A stretch of DNA of 64,000 bases from Streptococcus equinus. Lineage in GTDB: Bacteria; Bacillota; Bacilli; Lactobacillales; Streptococcaceae. Below are positions 16,804-25,329 of the stretch, piece by piece. The stretch spans positions 1-64,000 of the forward strand of contig NZ_FNJK01000001.1 in NCBI RefSeq assembly GCF_900104225.1, in the 5' to 3' direction. Within the stretch, counting starts at the first letter, position 1. Every line of letters begins with the position of its first letter. The notes below the pieces were generated by a model. It ran no database searches. It was not told the origin of the DNA and was given only the letters and a program-made list of their open reading frames with translations. A program made the position numbers and the translations under genes.

Positions 16804-17586
16804 TTATGTGAGCTGATAAGTCAGCAAAATAGGACAGTTGTGAATCGGATCTTGAACGATCTGTGCCTCGATGCTAAAAATATCTCTTAAAATATCAGTT
16901 GTCATAATCTCTTCAACCTGACCGTGATATTGAATAGCACCGCTTTTCATGGCAATTAAGTTATCTGAAAAACGTGCCGATAAATTCAAATCATGTAAGA
17001 CCATAATGATAGTTTTACGGGTTTCTTGATTGAGTTTTTTGAGTAATTCTAAGATTTCCAATTGATGATTCATATCTAGGTAAGTTGTAGGTTCATCAAG
17101 AAAAATTGTCTCTGTATCTTGGGCTAATGCCATAGCAATCCAAATACGTTGGCGCTGACCTCCTGAGAGAGCATCGACTTTTTCATTGGCAAGGTCAGTG
17201 ATTTTTGTCATTTCCATTGCCCTGTTGATTTTAACTTTATCATCGTTACTTAACTGTCCGAAATACTTTTGATGAGGAAAACGACCATATGAAACAAGCT
17301 CATAAACGGTAATGCCTTCAGTAGCTTCAAGTACTTGTGGGAGCAAAGCTATTTTTTTAGCAATTTCCTTAGTTGGTAAATCAGCAATAGCTTTACCATC
17401 AATCAAAATTTGACCTGCTTTTACTGCCTGAATACGTGTTAAGGCTTTTAGTAAGGTTGATTTACCGCAGCCATTAGCTCCAATGATTGTTGTGATTTTG
17501 CCGTTAGCAATTTGAGTCGACAAGTCTTGAATCACTGCTTTATCATCATAAGAGATAGAAATGTTTTCAGCACGAATTTCTGACAT
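16804..17586 (-). CDS. fhuC: Ferric-siderophore ABC transporter ATPase
   Basis: 260 residues. ABC ATPase of the FepC/FhuC type with Walker A GANGCGKST, Q-loop LLPQ, signature LSGGQRQR and Walker B ETIFLDEPTTYLDM followed by the switch histidine VLHDLNL. ATG 17584-17586 is preceded by GAAAGGAGG and matches the family N-terminus MSEIRAENISISY; the frame upstream is untranslated leader. First gene of the operon; a 27-base interrupted palindrome in its leader is a candidate iron- or metal-responsive operator. Confidence 0.88.
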   Translation of the reverse strand: MSEIRAENISISYDDKAVIQDLSTQIANGKITTIIGANGCGKSTLLKALTRIQAVKAGQILIDGKAIADLPTKEIAKKIALLPQVLEATEGITVYELVSYGRFPHQKYFGQLSNDDKVKINRAMEMTKITDLANEKVDALSGGQRQRIWIAMALAQDTETIFLDEPTTYLDMNHQLEILELLKKLNQETRKTIIMVLHDLNLSARFSDNLIAMKSGAIQYHGQVEEIMTTDILRDIFSIEAQIVQDPIHNCPILLTYQLT

Positions 17587-17620
17587 GACAGACCTCCTTT
17601 CTTGTGAAAATGATAGTTGC

Positions 17621-17647
17621 AACAAGTCTCAAAAATTGAGAATTGTT
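17621..17647. promoter_or_regulatory. Interrupted palindrome in the fhuC leader, candidate operator
   Basis: AACAAGTCTCAA (17621-17632), AAA, TTGAGAATTGTT (17636-17647): twelve-base arms with one mismatch. On the minus strand a TACAAT (complement at 17654-17659) lies just upstream, so the palindrome falls at or after the transcription start. It does not match the Fur/PerR 19-mer or the MtsR-type site. Confidence 0.5.
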
Positions 17648-17663
17648 TTTTCATTGTAACAAG

Positions 17664-17691
17664 AAAAAAGGCCTCTGAAAAGCCTTTTTTT
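17664..17691 (-). terminator. murE terminator
   Basis: AAAAAAGGC and GCCTTTTTT around a nine-base loop, between the murE stop and fhuC start; T-run on either strand. Confidence 0.8.
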
Positions 17692-17762
17692 GAAAAATTT
17701 TTATAAAAATTAAACAATATTTTAATTAATTAGAATGATTCGAAATAATAATTGTAACCGTT

Positions 17763-19214
17763 CTAATTAAGGTATTTTTTAGCGATGTTCAAGTCACCAG
17801 CATAGGCTGTGCGTTCACCGTTTACGATTTGGTAAGCGTCAGCACCCTTACCAGCGATAATAACAGCGTCATTTTCATTTGTAGTAGCTGCCATAGCTTT
17901 TGCAATAGCTTTTTCGCGGTCTACTTGAATAGCTAGCGGACGAGTAACTTGGCTTGCAATTTCTTCAGCGATTGCTTGTGGATCTTCGTAATTAGGGTCA
18001 TCAGCAGTTAGGATGACTTGAAGATTTGGGTGAGCGTTAATCACACGAGCAAAGTCAGCGCGGCGACTTTCACCTTTATTACCAGTAGCTCCTAGAATCA
18101 AATGTAATGTTCCAGTTTGGTGTTCTTCAACAACTGACAATAGTTTTTCAAGACTATCACCATTGTGCGCGTAATCGACGAAAACTTTAGCACCATTTGC
18201 TTGCGTAATAACTTCCATACGACCAGGAACACTTGTTTCAGCGATTCCTTTTTTGATGTCAGAAGGACTTGTTCCTAAGCGAAGACAAGCAAGACCAGCT
18301 GCCATGGCATTTTCTTGGTTAAATGAGCCAATAAGTTGGATGTCATAATGACCAGCGAGTTTACCAGTCGCGTCAAAATCAAACGCTCTGCCATTTTCAA
18401 TAGTGTTATCAGAACCCTTACCATAAAAATCATGAGGAAGATCAGCTACTTGCTCAGCAACTACTTTAAAATGATCCATGCCTGCATTAACAACAACGGC
18501 TTTACTGTTAGCCATCAACAAGCGTTTGTGGTAGAAATAATCTTCAAAGGTTGGGTGTTCAATTGGCCCGATGTGGTCTGGACTAATGTTAAGAAAAGCA
18601 CCGACATCAAAAGTTAGACCATAGACACGGTCAACAAGGTAGGCTTGACTAGAAACTTCCATGATAAGGTGAGTCATACCATTATCAACGGCTGTCGCCA
18701 TCATTTTGAAGAGATCAAGACTTTCTGGTGTTGTTAGTTTTGATTTGAAGGATGTTTCACCATCGAGGGTTGTATTCATAGTTGAAAACATAGCTGGTTT
18801 GTGACTTTGTTTCAAAATGTTGTAAGTAAAGTAAGCCGCAGTTGTTTTCCCTTTAGTTCCAGTAAAGGCAATGATTTTTAGTTTTTCTTCAGGATGACCG
18901 TAGAATTCCATCGCAATCAAGCTCATCGCTTTTTTAATATCTGTAACGATAATAGCAGGAATATCTAGTTCATAGTCAACTTGGCTGACGTAGAAAGGTA
19001 AGCCTTTTTGGATAGCTTGCTCAAGATATTCTTTTTTAAAGGTCGCACCTTTGGCAAAGAATAGTGTTGAACTGTCCACATCGCGGCTATCAAAACTAAT
19101 TTTAGAAAAAGTAGGATTTTCTGCCCAATTAAGACTGTAATGATTATGGAAGATCACTTCACGGAAATTATGATCTTTTTTCAAAATGTCGAGGGTTTTT
19201 TCAAGTGTAATCAT
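17763..19214 (-). CDS. murE: UDP-MurNAc-L-Ala-D-Glu:L-lysine ligase MurE
   Basis: 483 residues, cytoplasmic Mur ligase that adds the third stem-peptide residue of peptidoglycan. ATP-binding [11 protein letters not shown] is near residues 117-127; the MEVSSQAY and NISPDHIG segments are typical. The amino-acid specificity loop reads DDPN (in [11 protein letters not shown]), the L-lysine signature rather than the DNPR of meso-diaminopimelate enzymes, in keeping with streptococcal wall. The ATG lies seven bases from a minus-strand TAAAAT, so the mRNA has almost no leader. It is divergent from murJ, and the two promoters overlap. Confidence 0.95.
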   Translation of the reverse strand: MITLEKTLDILKKDHNFREVIFHNHYSLNWAENPTFSKISFDSRDVDSSTLFFAKGATFKKEYLEQAIQKGLPFYVSQVDYELDIPAIIVTDIKKAMSLIAMEFYGHPEEKLKIIAFTGTKGKTTAAYFTYNILKQSHKPAMFSTMNTTLDGETSFKSKLTTPESLDLFKMMATAVDNGMTHLIMEVSSQAYLVDRVYGLTFDVGAFLNISPDHIGPIEHPTFEDYFYHKRLLMANSKAVVVNAGMDHFKVVAEQVADLPHDFYGKGSDNTIENGRAFDFDATGKLAGHYDIQLIGSFNQENAMAAGLACLRLGTSPSDIKKGIAETSVPGRMEVITQANGAKVFVDYAHNGDSLEKLLSVVEEHQTGTLHLILGATGNKGESRRADFARVINAHPNLQVILTADDPNYEDPQAIAEEIASQVTRPLAIQVDREKAIAKAMAATTNENDAVIIAGKGADAYQIVNGERTAYAGDLNIAKKYLN

Positions 19215-19221
19215 ACTCTCT

Positions 19222-19250
19222 ATTTTAGACTTAATGTCCTTGTTTTACAA
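19222..19250 (-). promoter_or_regulatory. murE promoter
   Basis: On the minus strand TTGTAA (19245-19250) and TAAAAT (19222-19227), spacer 17. The start codon begins at 19214, seven bases after the -10. Confidence 0.7.
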
Positions 19251-19272
19251 GTCACAGGCAAAAGTTTATAAT
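19244..19272 (+). promoter_or_regulatory. murJ promoter
   Basis: TTTACA (19244-19249) and TATAAT (19267-19272), spacer 17. Its -35 occupies the same bases as the divergent murE -35. Confidence 0.75.
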
Positions 19273-19309
19273 AAAAAGTAACGCTTATTTTAAAATTAGG
19301 AAGAATACT

Positions 19310-20944
19310 ATGTCTGAAAACAAAACAAATGTGACACAGCAACAGCAGATGGTGCGCGGAGCTGCTTGGTTAACAGCTTCAAACTTCATCAGTCGTCTCT
19401 TGGGTGCCTTCTATATTATTCCGTGGTATGCATGGATGGGCACACACAGTGAACAAGCTAATGCTCTTTTTGGAATGGGCTATAACATTTATGCTGTATT
19501 CCTATTAATTTCAACGGCTGGGATTCCTGTAGCCATTGCTAAGCAAGTTTCTAAGTATAATACTCTTGGACAAGAAGAAACCAGCTATTACCTTTTACGC
19601 AAAATCTTAAAATTAACCTTATTACTTGGCTTAATTTTTGCAGCGATTATGTATCTTGGAGCACCACTTCAAGCCGCTTGGAGTGGCGGTGGCGAAGATT
19701 TAGTTCGCGTTATGAAAAGCTTATCTTGGGCGGTATTGATTTTCCCATCGATGAGTGTTCTTCGTGGATTCTTTCAAGGTTTTAACAACTTAAAACCTTA
19801 TGCCATGAGCCAAATTGCTGAACAAGTGATTCGAGTGATTTGGATGTTGCTCACAGCCTTTATGATTATGAAGATTGGCTCTGGCGACTATGTCTCAGCC
19901 GTTGTACAATCGACGTTTGCAGCCTTTATCGGAATGATTGCCAGTGTGATGGTGCTCATTTTCTTCCTTTGGAAAGAAGGAAAACTACAGGCTATTTTAT
20001 CTAAGGAAAATGAAGAGATTGATATCGATGCTAATGCGATTATCATCGAAACCGTAAAAGAAGCAATTCCATTTATCATCACTGGAGCAGCGATTCAATT
20101 GTTCCAACTTGTTGACCAATGGTCTTTCATTAATTCAATGAAACTCTTTACGTCACATAGTCTGAAAGAATTGCAAATTTTGTATGCTTACTTATCAAGT
20201 AACCCAAATAAGGTTACGATGATTTTGATTTCTTTGGCAACAGCAATTGGTGGTGCAGGAATTCCGCTTTTGACAGAAAACTTTGTTAACAAAGATAAAA
20301 AAGCTGCAGCGCATTTGGTGATTAATAGTTTACAAATGCTGTGCATGGTGCTTTTTCCAGCTATGATGGGAGCTATTATTTTGGCTCAACCTCTCTACAC
20401 TCTTTTCTATGGTGCACCAAATAACGATGCATTATGGTTGTTTGTTGGCGCTTTGATTCAAGTGATTTTCTTGGCACTTTATAGTTTGTTAGCACCAATG
20501 TTACAAGCTCTTTTTGAAAACCGTAAAGCGATTCACTATTTTGCTTATGGTTTAGTTGTGAAAATTGTTTTGCAAGTGCCATTTATCTTTTTATTTAAAG
20601 CTTATGGTCCACTTTTATCAACGGCTATTGGTTTGATGATTCCAATTGTTCTGATGTTCAATCAAATTCATCAAGTAACACACTTTAACCGCAAGGCATT
20701 ATGGCGAGGCATTCTTTTGGTGACTATTTTAACAGCCATCATGGGAGTGGTTGTTGCTTTAGGTACTTTTGGACTTCACTTTATTATCAGTCCAACGACT
20801 CGTATTGGTAGTGTGATTTATCTAGTTCTCATGGGAGCGCTTGGTGTTGCTGTTTACGGCTTCTTAGCTTTGGCAACTCATCTCTTAGATAAATTAATTG
20901 GAAGTCGAGCAAAAGCATTGCGTCAAAAATTCCATCTAGAGTAA
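19310..20944 (+). CDS. murJ: Lipid II flippase, MurJ/YtgP (MOP superfamily)
   Basis: 544 residues with about fourteen transmembrane helices. MATE/MOP-type lipid-linked precursor flippase that moves lipid II across the membrane; streptococcal YtgP is the essential MurJ. The N-terminus GAAWLTASNFISRLLGAFYIIPWYAWMG and the PSMSVLRGFFQGFNNLKPYAMSQIAEQ segment are family hallmarks. ATG 19310 follows TAGGAAG. Divergently paired with murE, so precursor synthesis and export start from one 95-base region. Ends before a dispersed repeat that supplies its terminator. Confidence 0.92.
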   Translation: MSENKTNVTQQQQMVRGAAWLTASNFISRLLGAFYIIPWYAWMGTHSEQANALFGMGYNIYAVFLLISTAGIPVAIAKQVSKYNTLGQEETSYYLLRKILKLTLLLGLIFAAIMYLGAPLQAAWSGGGEDLVRVMKSLSWAVLIFPSMSVLRGFFQGFNNLKPYAMSQIAEQVIRVIWMLLTAFMIMKIGSGDYVSAVVQSTFAAFIGMIASVMVLIFFLWKEGKLQAILSKENEEIDIDANAIIIETVKEAIPFIITGAAIQLFQLVDQWSFINSMKLFTSHSLKELQILYAYLSSNPNKVTMILISLATAIGGAGIPLLTENFVNKDKKAAAHLVINSLQMLCMVLFPAMMGAIILAQPLYTLFYGAPNNDALWLFVGALIQVIFLALYSLLAPMLQALFENRKAIHYFAYGLVVKIVLQVPFIFLFKAYGPLLSTAIGLMIPIVLMFNQIHQVTHFNRKALWRGILLVTILTAIMGVVVALGTFGLHFIISPTTRIGSVIYLVLMGALGVAVYGFLALATHLLDKLIGSRAKALRQKFHLE

Positions 20945-20992
20945 AAAACAGTCCATAGGGCTAAATTTGCTTTTAATTTCTAGACTCGTGAA

Positions 20993-21110
20993 AGAGGCTG
21001 AGACAAAAGTTCTCAGCTTCTTTTTTTATGTAGTTATAATAAGCAAGGCATAGTGTTGACTGATTTCTAATATGCTGATAAATCAGCTTTTAAAACATCA
21101 CTTTCTTTTT
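20993..21110. repeat. Dispersed intergenic repeat, copy A (includes murJ terminator)
   Basis: The first hairpin, AGAGGCTGAGA / TCTCAGCTTCT with seven T (20993-21027), acts as the murJ terminator. About 45 bases further on comes a second conserved block with hairpin GCTGAT-AA-ATCAGC (21074-21087). The same two blocks in the same order and nearly the same spacing recur at 26961-27050 downstream of clpP. Confidence 0.65.
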
Positions 21111-21134
21111 AGCTATAGTTTTTTCTTATAGCTA
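21110..21134. promoter_or_regulatory. Inverted repeat upstream of metC, possible Met/Cys regulator site
   Basis: TAGCTATA (21110-21117) and TATAGCTA (21127-21134) form a perfect eight-base inverted repeat; the centre TATAGTTTTTTCTTATA loosely resembles the MtaR Met-box (TATAGTTTNAAACTATA). It lies about 110 bases before the metC start. Between here and 21243 I see no gene; TAGAAT/TATAAA-like -10 elements occur near 21187-21206. Confidence 0.4.
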
Positions 21135-21243
21135 AGTATCAAGAATTAGAATAGCTAAAAGGCATGCATTTTAGAAAATAAATGTTAGAATAAGGTCTAT
21201 AAATTTTTGACAGATCGTATATGAGATGAGAAGGGGGACTATT

Positions 21244-22338
21244 ATGAAAAGTGACTGTAGATTGGCTACTATTTTAGCTCATGCTGGGATCAAGTCGGAT
21301 GAAGCAACGGGAGCTCTTGCAGCACCGATTCATTTTTCAACGACTTATCAACATCCTGAATTTGGAAAATCAACAGGATTTGATTATACAAGAACGAAAA
21401 ATCCAACACGCGCTACCCTTGAAAAAACACTGGCAGCGATTGAAAAAGCAGATTATGCCTTAGCGACTTCATCAGGTATGAGCGCTATTGTTTTAGCGCT
21501 TGAAATTTTTCCCGTTGGAGCAAAAGTAGTAGCTGCGCGTGATTTGTACGGTGGGTCTTTCCGTTGGTTTAATGACAAGGAAAAAGAAGGACGTTTTGAG
21601 TTTACCTATGCTAATTCAGAAACTGACCTTATAGCTGCAATTTCTGAAGAGACGGATATCGTTTACCTTGAAACACCGACGAACCCTTTGATGATTGAAT
21701 TTGACATTGTGAAAGTTGCAGAAGTTGCACATGCCAATGGAGCTAAATTAGTCGTTGATAACACATTTTATAGTCCGATTTATCAAAATCCAATTGCTCT
21801 TGGAGCTGATATCGTGGTTCATTCAGCCACAAAATACTTAGCTGGTCACAATGATGTTCTTGCAGGTGTTGTGATTACCAGTGATAAAGCTATTTATGAC
21901 AAACTTTTTTATAATCTGAATACTACAGGACCTACCCTTTCTCCTTTTGATTCCTATATGTTAATGCGAGGTCTCAAGACTCTTAAACTTCGTATGGAAA
22001 AAGCCACAGAAAATGCTCACGAAATTGTCGCCTTTTTGAAAAATTCATCAGCTGTCAAAGAGGTGCTTTACACTGGAAAAGGTGGTATGATTTCATTTAA
22101 AGTGGTAGATGAAACGAAAATTCCTAATATCATTAATCATCTAGAGATTATCACATTTGCAGAAAGTCTTGGAGGTGTAGAAAGTCTAATCACTTATCCA
22201 AGAACGCAAACGCACGCTGATATTCCTGAAGATGTTCGTCTTTCTTACGGTTTGACTAATGATTTATTACGTTTGTCAATCGGTATTGAAGACGTTGAAG
22301 ATTTGATTGAAGATTTGAAAAATGCTTTGGAGGGGTAA
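21244..22338 (+). CDS. metC: Trans-sulfuration PLP enzyme (cystathionine gamma-synthase/beta-lyase family)
   Basis: 364 residues of the Cys/Met-metabolism PLP family. The Schiff-base lysine is K197 in HSATKYLAGHNDV; the phosphate-binding SSGMSAI and TKNPTR motifs are present. MetB and MetC cannot be separated reliably by eye, so the reaction is either formation of cystathionine or homocysteine, or its beta-cleavage. ATG 21244 follows AGAAGGGGG; the longer frame from 21226 would place the ribosome binding site inside the gene. The next PLP gene starts two bases after its stop, forming a sulfur amino-acid operon. Confidence 0.8.
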   Translation: MKSDCRLATILAHAGIKSDEATGALAAPIHFSTTYQHPEFGKSTGFDYTRTKNPTRATLEKTLAAIEKADYALATSSGMSAIVLALEIFPVGAKVVAARDLYGGSFRWFNDKEKEGRFEFTYANSETDLIAAISEETDIVYLETPTNPLMIEFDIVKVAEVAHANGAKLVVDNTFYSPIYQNPIALGADIVVHSATKYLAGHNDVLAGVVITSDKAIYDKLFYNLNTTGPTLSPFDSYMLMRGLKTLKLRMEKATENAHEIVAFLKNSSAVKEVLYTGKGGMISFKVVDETKIPNIINHLEIITFAESLGGVESLITYPRTQTHADIPEDVRLSYGLTNDLLRLSIGIEDVEDLIEDLKNALEG

Positions 22339-22339
22339 T

Positions 22340-23503
22340 ATGGGAAAATATGATTTTACAAGTAGACCCAATCGTCTAAATCAGTTTACTTATAAATGGC
22401 AAAGCTCAGAAAAAAATCCAGATTTGCTTCAATTGTGGGTAGCTGACATGGATTTCTTACCTGTTCCAGAAATTAAACAGGCCATCATTGATTATGGTCA
22501 GGAACATATCTTTGGCTATAATTATTTTAAAGATTCTCTCTATCAATCCGTGATTGATTGGGAAAAAAATGAGCATGGCTATGAGATCAAAAAGGAAGAT
22601 ATTTCTTTTATTGATGGTGTTGTCCCAGCCATTTCGGTCGCTATTCAAGCTTTTACAGAAAAAGGCGATGCTGTCTTGATTAATTCGCCAGTCTATTATC
22701 CCTTTGCTCGTACTATTCGCCTTAATGATCGTAAGTTGGTTGAAAATTCATTGCTGATTAAAAATGGGCATTTTGAAATTGATTTTGAGCAGTTGGAAAA
22801 AGACATTGTGGAAAATCAGGTTAAACTTTATGTCTTTTGCAGTCCGCATAATCCTGGTGGACGTGTTTGGTCAAAGGTTGAATTGCAAAAAATTGGTCAG
22901 CTTTGCAAAAAACACGGTGTTATTTTGGTTTCAGATGAAATTCATCAAGATTTAGCCCTTTTTGGTCATACTCATCATTCTTTCAATACAGTTGATGATA
23001 GTTTTAAAGACTTTACCTTGGTTTTATCGTCAGCGACGAAGACTTTTAATATTGCAGGAACTAAGAATAGTTTCGTGATTATTCAAAATCCGACTTTACG
23101 ACGAAAATTTCAACGTGTTCAACTGGCTAATAATCAGCATGAAGTTCCAACAATTGGTATGATTACTACAGAAACCGCCTTTACTTACGGCAAACCTTGG
23201 TTAGAAGAACTCAAAAAAGTGGTTGAAAAAAATATCGATTATCTTGTCGACTATTTTGAAAAAAATACGAAAATCAAGGTTATGAAACCAGAAGGGACTT
23301 ACTTGGTTTGGTTAGATTTTTCTGCTTATGGCATTGAACAACCACAACTGGATGAGAAACTACAAAAGGAAGCAAAAGTGGTTTTAAATGATGGCGCACA
23401 TTTTGGTAAAGAAGGAAAAACTTTTGCACGCTTAAATGTAGCAACGCCTTTTGAAACCATTAAGGAAGCTAGCGAGCGCATTGCTAAGGCTTTTGGAAAA
23501 TAA
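22340..23503 (+). CDS. patB: MalY/PatB-family aminotransferase-like C-S lyase
   Basis: 387 residues of fold-type I PLP enzymes. The catalytic lysine is K234 in SSATKTFNIAG; the CSPHNPGGRVW motif binds the cofactor. PatB/MalY enzymes cleave cystathionine or cysteine (beta C-S lyase) and in oral streptococci release hydrogen sulfide. The start ATG 22340 has GGAGGGG just upstream and lies one base after the metC stop, so it is cotranscribed; the longer frame from 22322 is not needed. Confidence 0.82.
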   Translation: MGKYDFTSRPNRLNQFTYKWQSSEKNPDLLQLWVADMDFLPVPEIKQAIIDYGQEHIFGYNYFKDSLYQSVIDWEKNEHGYEIKKEDISFIDGVVPAISVAIQAFTEKGDAVLINSPVYYPFARTIRLNDRKLVENSLLIKNGHFEIDFEQLEKDIVENQVKLYVFCSPHNPGGRVWSKVELQKIGQLCKKHGVILVSDEIHQDLALFGHTHHSFNTVDDSFKDFTLVLSSATKTFNIAGTKNSFVIIQNPTLRRKFQRVQLANNQHEVPTIGMITTETAFTYGKPWLEELKKVVEKNIDYLVDYFEKNTKIKVMKPEGTYLVWLDFSAYGIEQPQLDEKLQKEAKVVLNDGAHFGKEGKTFARLNVATPFETIKEASERIAKAFGK

Positions 23504-23504
23504 G

Positions 23505-23531
23505 AAAAAGCTGGCTGACGCCTGCTTTTTT
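23505..23531 (+). terminator. Terminator after patB-like gene
   Basis: AAAAAGC-T-GGC and GCC-T-GCTTTTT with one internal mismatch, TGAC loop, T-run. Confidence 0.7.
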
Positions 23532-23549
23532 GTGATGCTTTTGGCAATT

Positions 23550-23590
23550 TTTGCTAAAAAATGTGACATTCGTCATAAAATTTTAGCAAA
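23550..23590. promoter_or_regulatory. 41-base near-palindrome upstream of upp
   Basis: Outer arms TTTGCTAAAA (23550-23559) and TTTTAGCAAA (23581-23590) are perfect; inner TGAC and GTCA flank an ATTC centre. It ends at the position expected for the upp -35. It could be an operator, or a weak hairpin in a readthrough transcript. Confidence 0.5.
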
Positions 23591-23603
23591 TTTCCTTATT
23601 TTC

Positions 23604-23612
23604 TGCTATAAT
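23604..23612 (+). promoter_or_regulatory. upp extended -10 promoter
   Basis: TGCTATAAT (hexamer 23607-23612); the -35 region (TAGCAA) is poor and lies inside the palindrome. Confidence 0.6.
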
Positions 23613-23652
23613 TGGTAAGGTTAAACTAAATTCAGTATAAAGGAGTACAATC

Positions 23653-24282
23653 ATGGGAAAATTCCAAGTTATCTCACATCCGCTAATCCAACACAAATTG
23701 TCAATTTTACGTCGTACAACAACTTCAACTAAAGATTTCCGCGAATTGGTTAACGAAATCGCGATGCTTATGGGTTATGAAGTTTCTCGCGACCTTCCTT
23801 TGGAAGATGTTGAAATTGAAACACCTATCACAAAAACAACTCAAAAACAATTGACTGGTAAAAAATTAGCGATTGTTCCTATCCTACGTGCTGGTATCGG
23901 TATGGTTGATGGTTTCTTGAGCCTTATTCCAGCGGCTAAAGTTGGTCACATTGGTATGTACCGTGACGAAGAAACTTTGCAACCAGTTGAGTATCTTGTG
24001 AAATTACCAGAAGATATCGATCAACGTCAAATTTTTGTTGTAGACCCAATGCTTGCTACAGGCGGTTCTGCAATCTTGGCAGTTGACTCTCTTAAAAAAC
24101 GCGGTGCAGCTAACATCAAATTTATCTGTCTTGTTGCTGCTCCAGAAGGTGTTAAAGCTCTTCAAGAAGCTCACCCAGATATCGATATCTACACAGCTGC
24201 TCTTGATGAAAAACTTAACGAAAATGGTTACATCGTACCAGGTCTTGGTGACGCTGGTGACCGTTTGTTTGGTACAAAATAA
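23653..24282 (+). CDS. upp: Uracil phosphoribosyltransferase
   Basis: 209 residues, the canonical length. It converts uracil and PRPP to UMP in pyrimidine salvage. The PRPP-binding loop [11 protein letters not shown] (near residues 128-138), the [10 protein letters not shown] segment and the C-terminal uracil-binding [17 protein letters not shown] are all present. AAAGGAG precedes the ATG. Monocistronic, between two strong terminators. Confidence 0.96.
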   Translation: MGKFQVISHPLIQHKLSILRRTTTSTKDFRELVNEIAMLMGYEVSRDLPLEDVEIETPITKTTQKQLTGKKLAIVPILRAGIGMVDGFLSLIPAAKVGHIGMYRDEETLQPVEYLVKLPEDIDQRQIFVVDPMLATGGSAILAVDSLKKRGAANIKFICLVAAPEGVKALQEAHPDIDIYTAALDEKLNENGYIVPGLGDAGDRLFGTK

Positions 24283-24309
24283 AGCTAAGCTTACTGCTTA
24301 ATTAACAAT

Positions 24310-24347
24310 AAAAAGGTTTGCGTTCGGTTGAGAACGCAAACCTTTTT
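24310..24347. terminator. Bidirectional terminator between upp and the LysR gene
   Basis: Sixteen-base perfect stem AAAAAGGTTTGCGTTC / GAACGCAAACCTTTTT with a six-base loop. Confidence 0.92.
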
Positions 24348-25216
24348 TAATCATGAATATGGTTAGAAATATTTTTGGCAAATTCTTGAGCAGCTAAAGG
24401 AAGAGTCTGCCAGTTTTTCCAAGCTAGAACGATAGTCCGAAATGGTTTTTCAGTAATGTGACGAACGGTTAAATCTTCTAGAGCTAGGCCATCAAGGAAG
24501 TTTTCGTAAAGGAGGCTAGCTCCTAAATCTTGTCGAATCATCTCCAAGATGGTATAGTCATCGTAAATTTCGTAGGTGAATGTTGGGGTGATGTTTGCTT
24601 TAGCAAAAGCTGCGCGTGTTAAACTGTTTTCACCTTCATCAAGTAAAATTAACTCAGTTTTAGCCAAATCAGAAAGAGAAACTTCGCTTTGTTTTGCCAA
24701 AGGATGTTTGCTTGGTAGAACTGCATAAAGACAGTCTTGATAAAGGATTTGAGATTGCAATTGACCAACATAATCGATGTGCGTGAAGCCTAAATCCACT
24801 TGCCCAGTATCAAGCCACTGGTGAATACTTGTATAATCTCCCTGTTTGAGGACAAAATTCACTGCCGGATGCTTAGCTTTGAATTCTTTAATAAATGGTA
24901 AAATAAAATTTCGGCTGGCTGAAGTAAAAATACCAATGCGTATCTCAGCTTTATTCAGGCCTTGTAATTCGTCAATTTTTTTAGTTAACTGTTTTTCACT
25001 TTGGACAATTTGTTGGAAGTAGGGATAGAGTGCTTGACCATCTTTTGTTAACTTGACGCCTTCATGACCCCGAGTTAATAAACACGTTCCAATTTCTTTT
25101 TCTAGATTTTTGATGGTTTGACTGACAGCACTTTGTGAGTAGTTTAATAGGTTGGCTGTTTTGGTAAAAGAACCCGATTCAATAACCGAGCAGAAAATAG
25201 CGTATTTTGAAATCAT
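24347..25216 (-). CDS. LysR-family transcriptional regulator
   Basis: 289 residues. N-terminal winged helix-turn-helix (ESGSFTKTANLLNYSQSAVSQTIKNLEKEIGTCLL, residues about 12-47) and a C-terminal substrate-binding co-inducer domain (RIGIFTSASRNFILPFIKEF onwards). It is divergent from an EamA transporter gene, the standard arrangement for LysR control of a neighbour. A 15-base palindrome with the T-N11-A pattern sits in the gap. ATG follows GGAGGTG. The effector is unknown. Confidence 0.88.
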   Translation of the reverse strand: MISKYAIFCSVIESGSFTKTANLLNYSQSAVSQTIKNLEKEIGTCLLTRGHEGVKLTKDGQALYPYFQQIVQSEKQLTKKIDELQGLNKAEIRIGIFTSASRNFILPFIKEFKAKHPAVNFVLKQGDYTSIHQWLDTGQVDLGFTHIDYVGQLQSQILYQDCLYAVLPSKHPLAKQSEVSLSDLAKTELILLDEGENSLTRAAFAKANITPTFTYEIYDDYTILEMIRQDLGASLLYENFLDGLALEDLTVRHITEKPFRTIVLAWKNWQTLPLAAQEFAKNISNHIHD

Positions 25217-25229
25217 TGCAGCACCTCCA

Positions 25230-25244
25230 ATAAGTAAAACTTAT
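25230..25244. promoter_or_regulatory. LysR-type operator
   Basis: ATAAGT-AAA-ACTTAT, a perfect palindrome containing T-N11-A, 14 bases before the LysR start. A half-site copy ATAAGTAAAA (minus strand, 25265-25274) overlaps the EamA -35. Confidence 0.65.
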
Positions 25245-25250
25245 GTTTCT

Positions 25251-25280
25251 ATTATATACTTTAATTTTACTTATATCCAA
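25251..25280 (-). promoter_or_regulatory. LysR gene promoter
   Basis: Minus strand TTGGAT (25275-25280) and TATAAT (25251-25256), spacer 18. Confidence 0.6.
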
Positions 25281-25294
25281 TATCAACTTATAAT
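25266..25294 (+). promoter_or_regulatory. EamA transporter promoter
   Basis: TTTACT (25266-25271) and TATAAT (25289-25294), spacer 17. It overlaps the divergent LysR promoter and a LysR half-site. Confidence 0.65.
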
Positions 25295-25329
25295 AAAAAC
25301 ATGATATTAGGAATTGAGAGGTGAAATTT

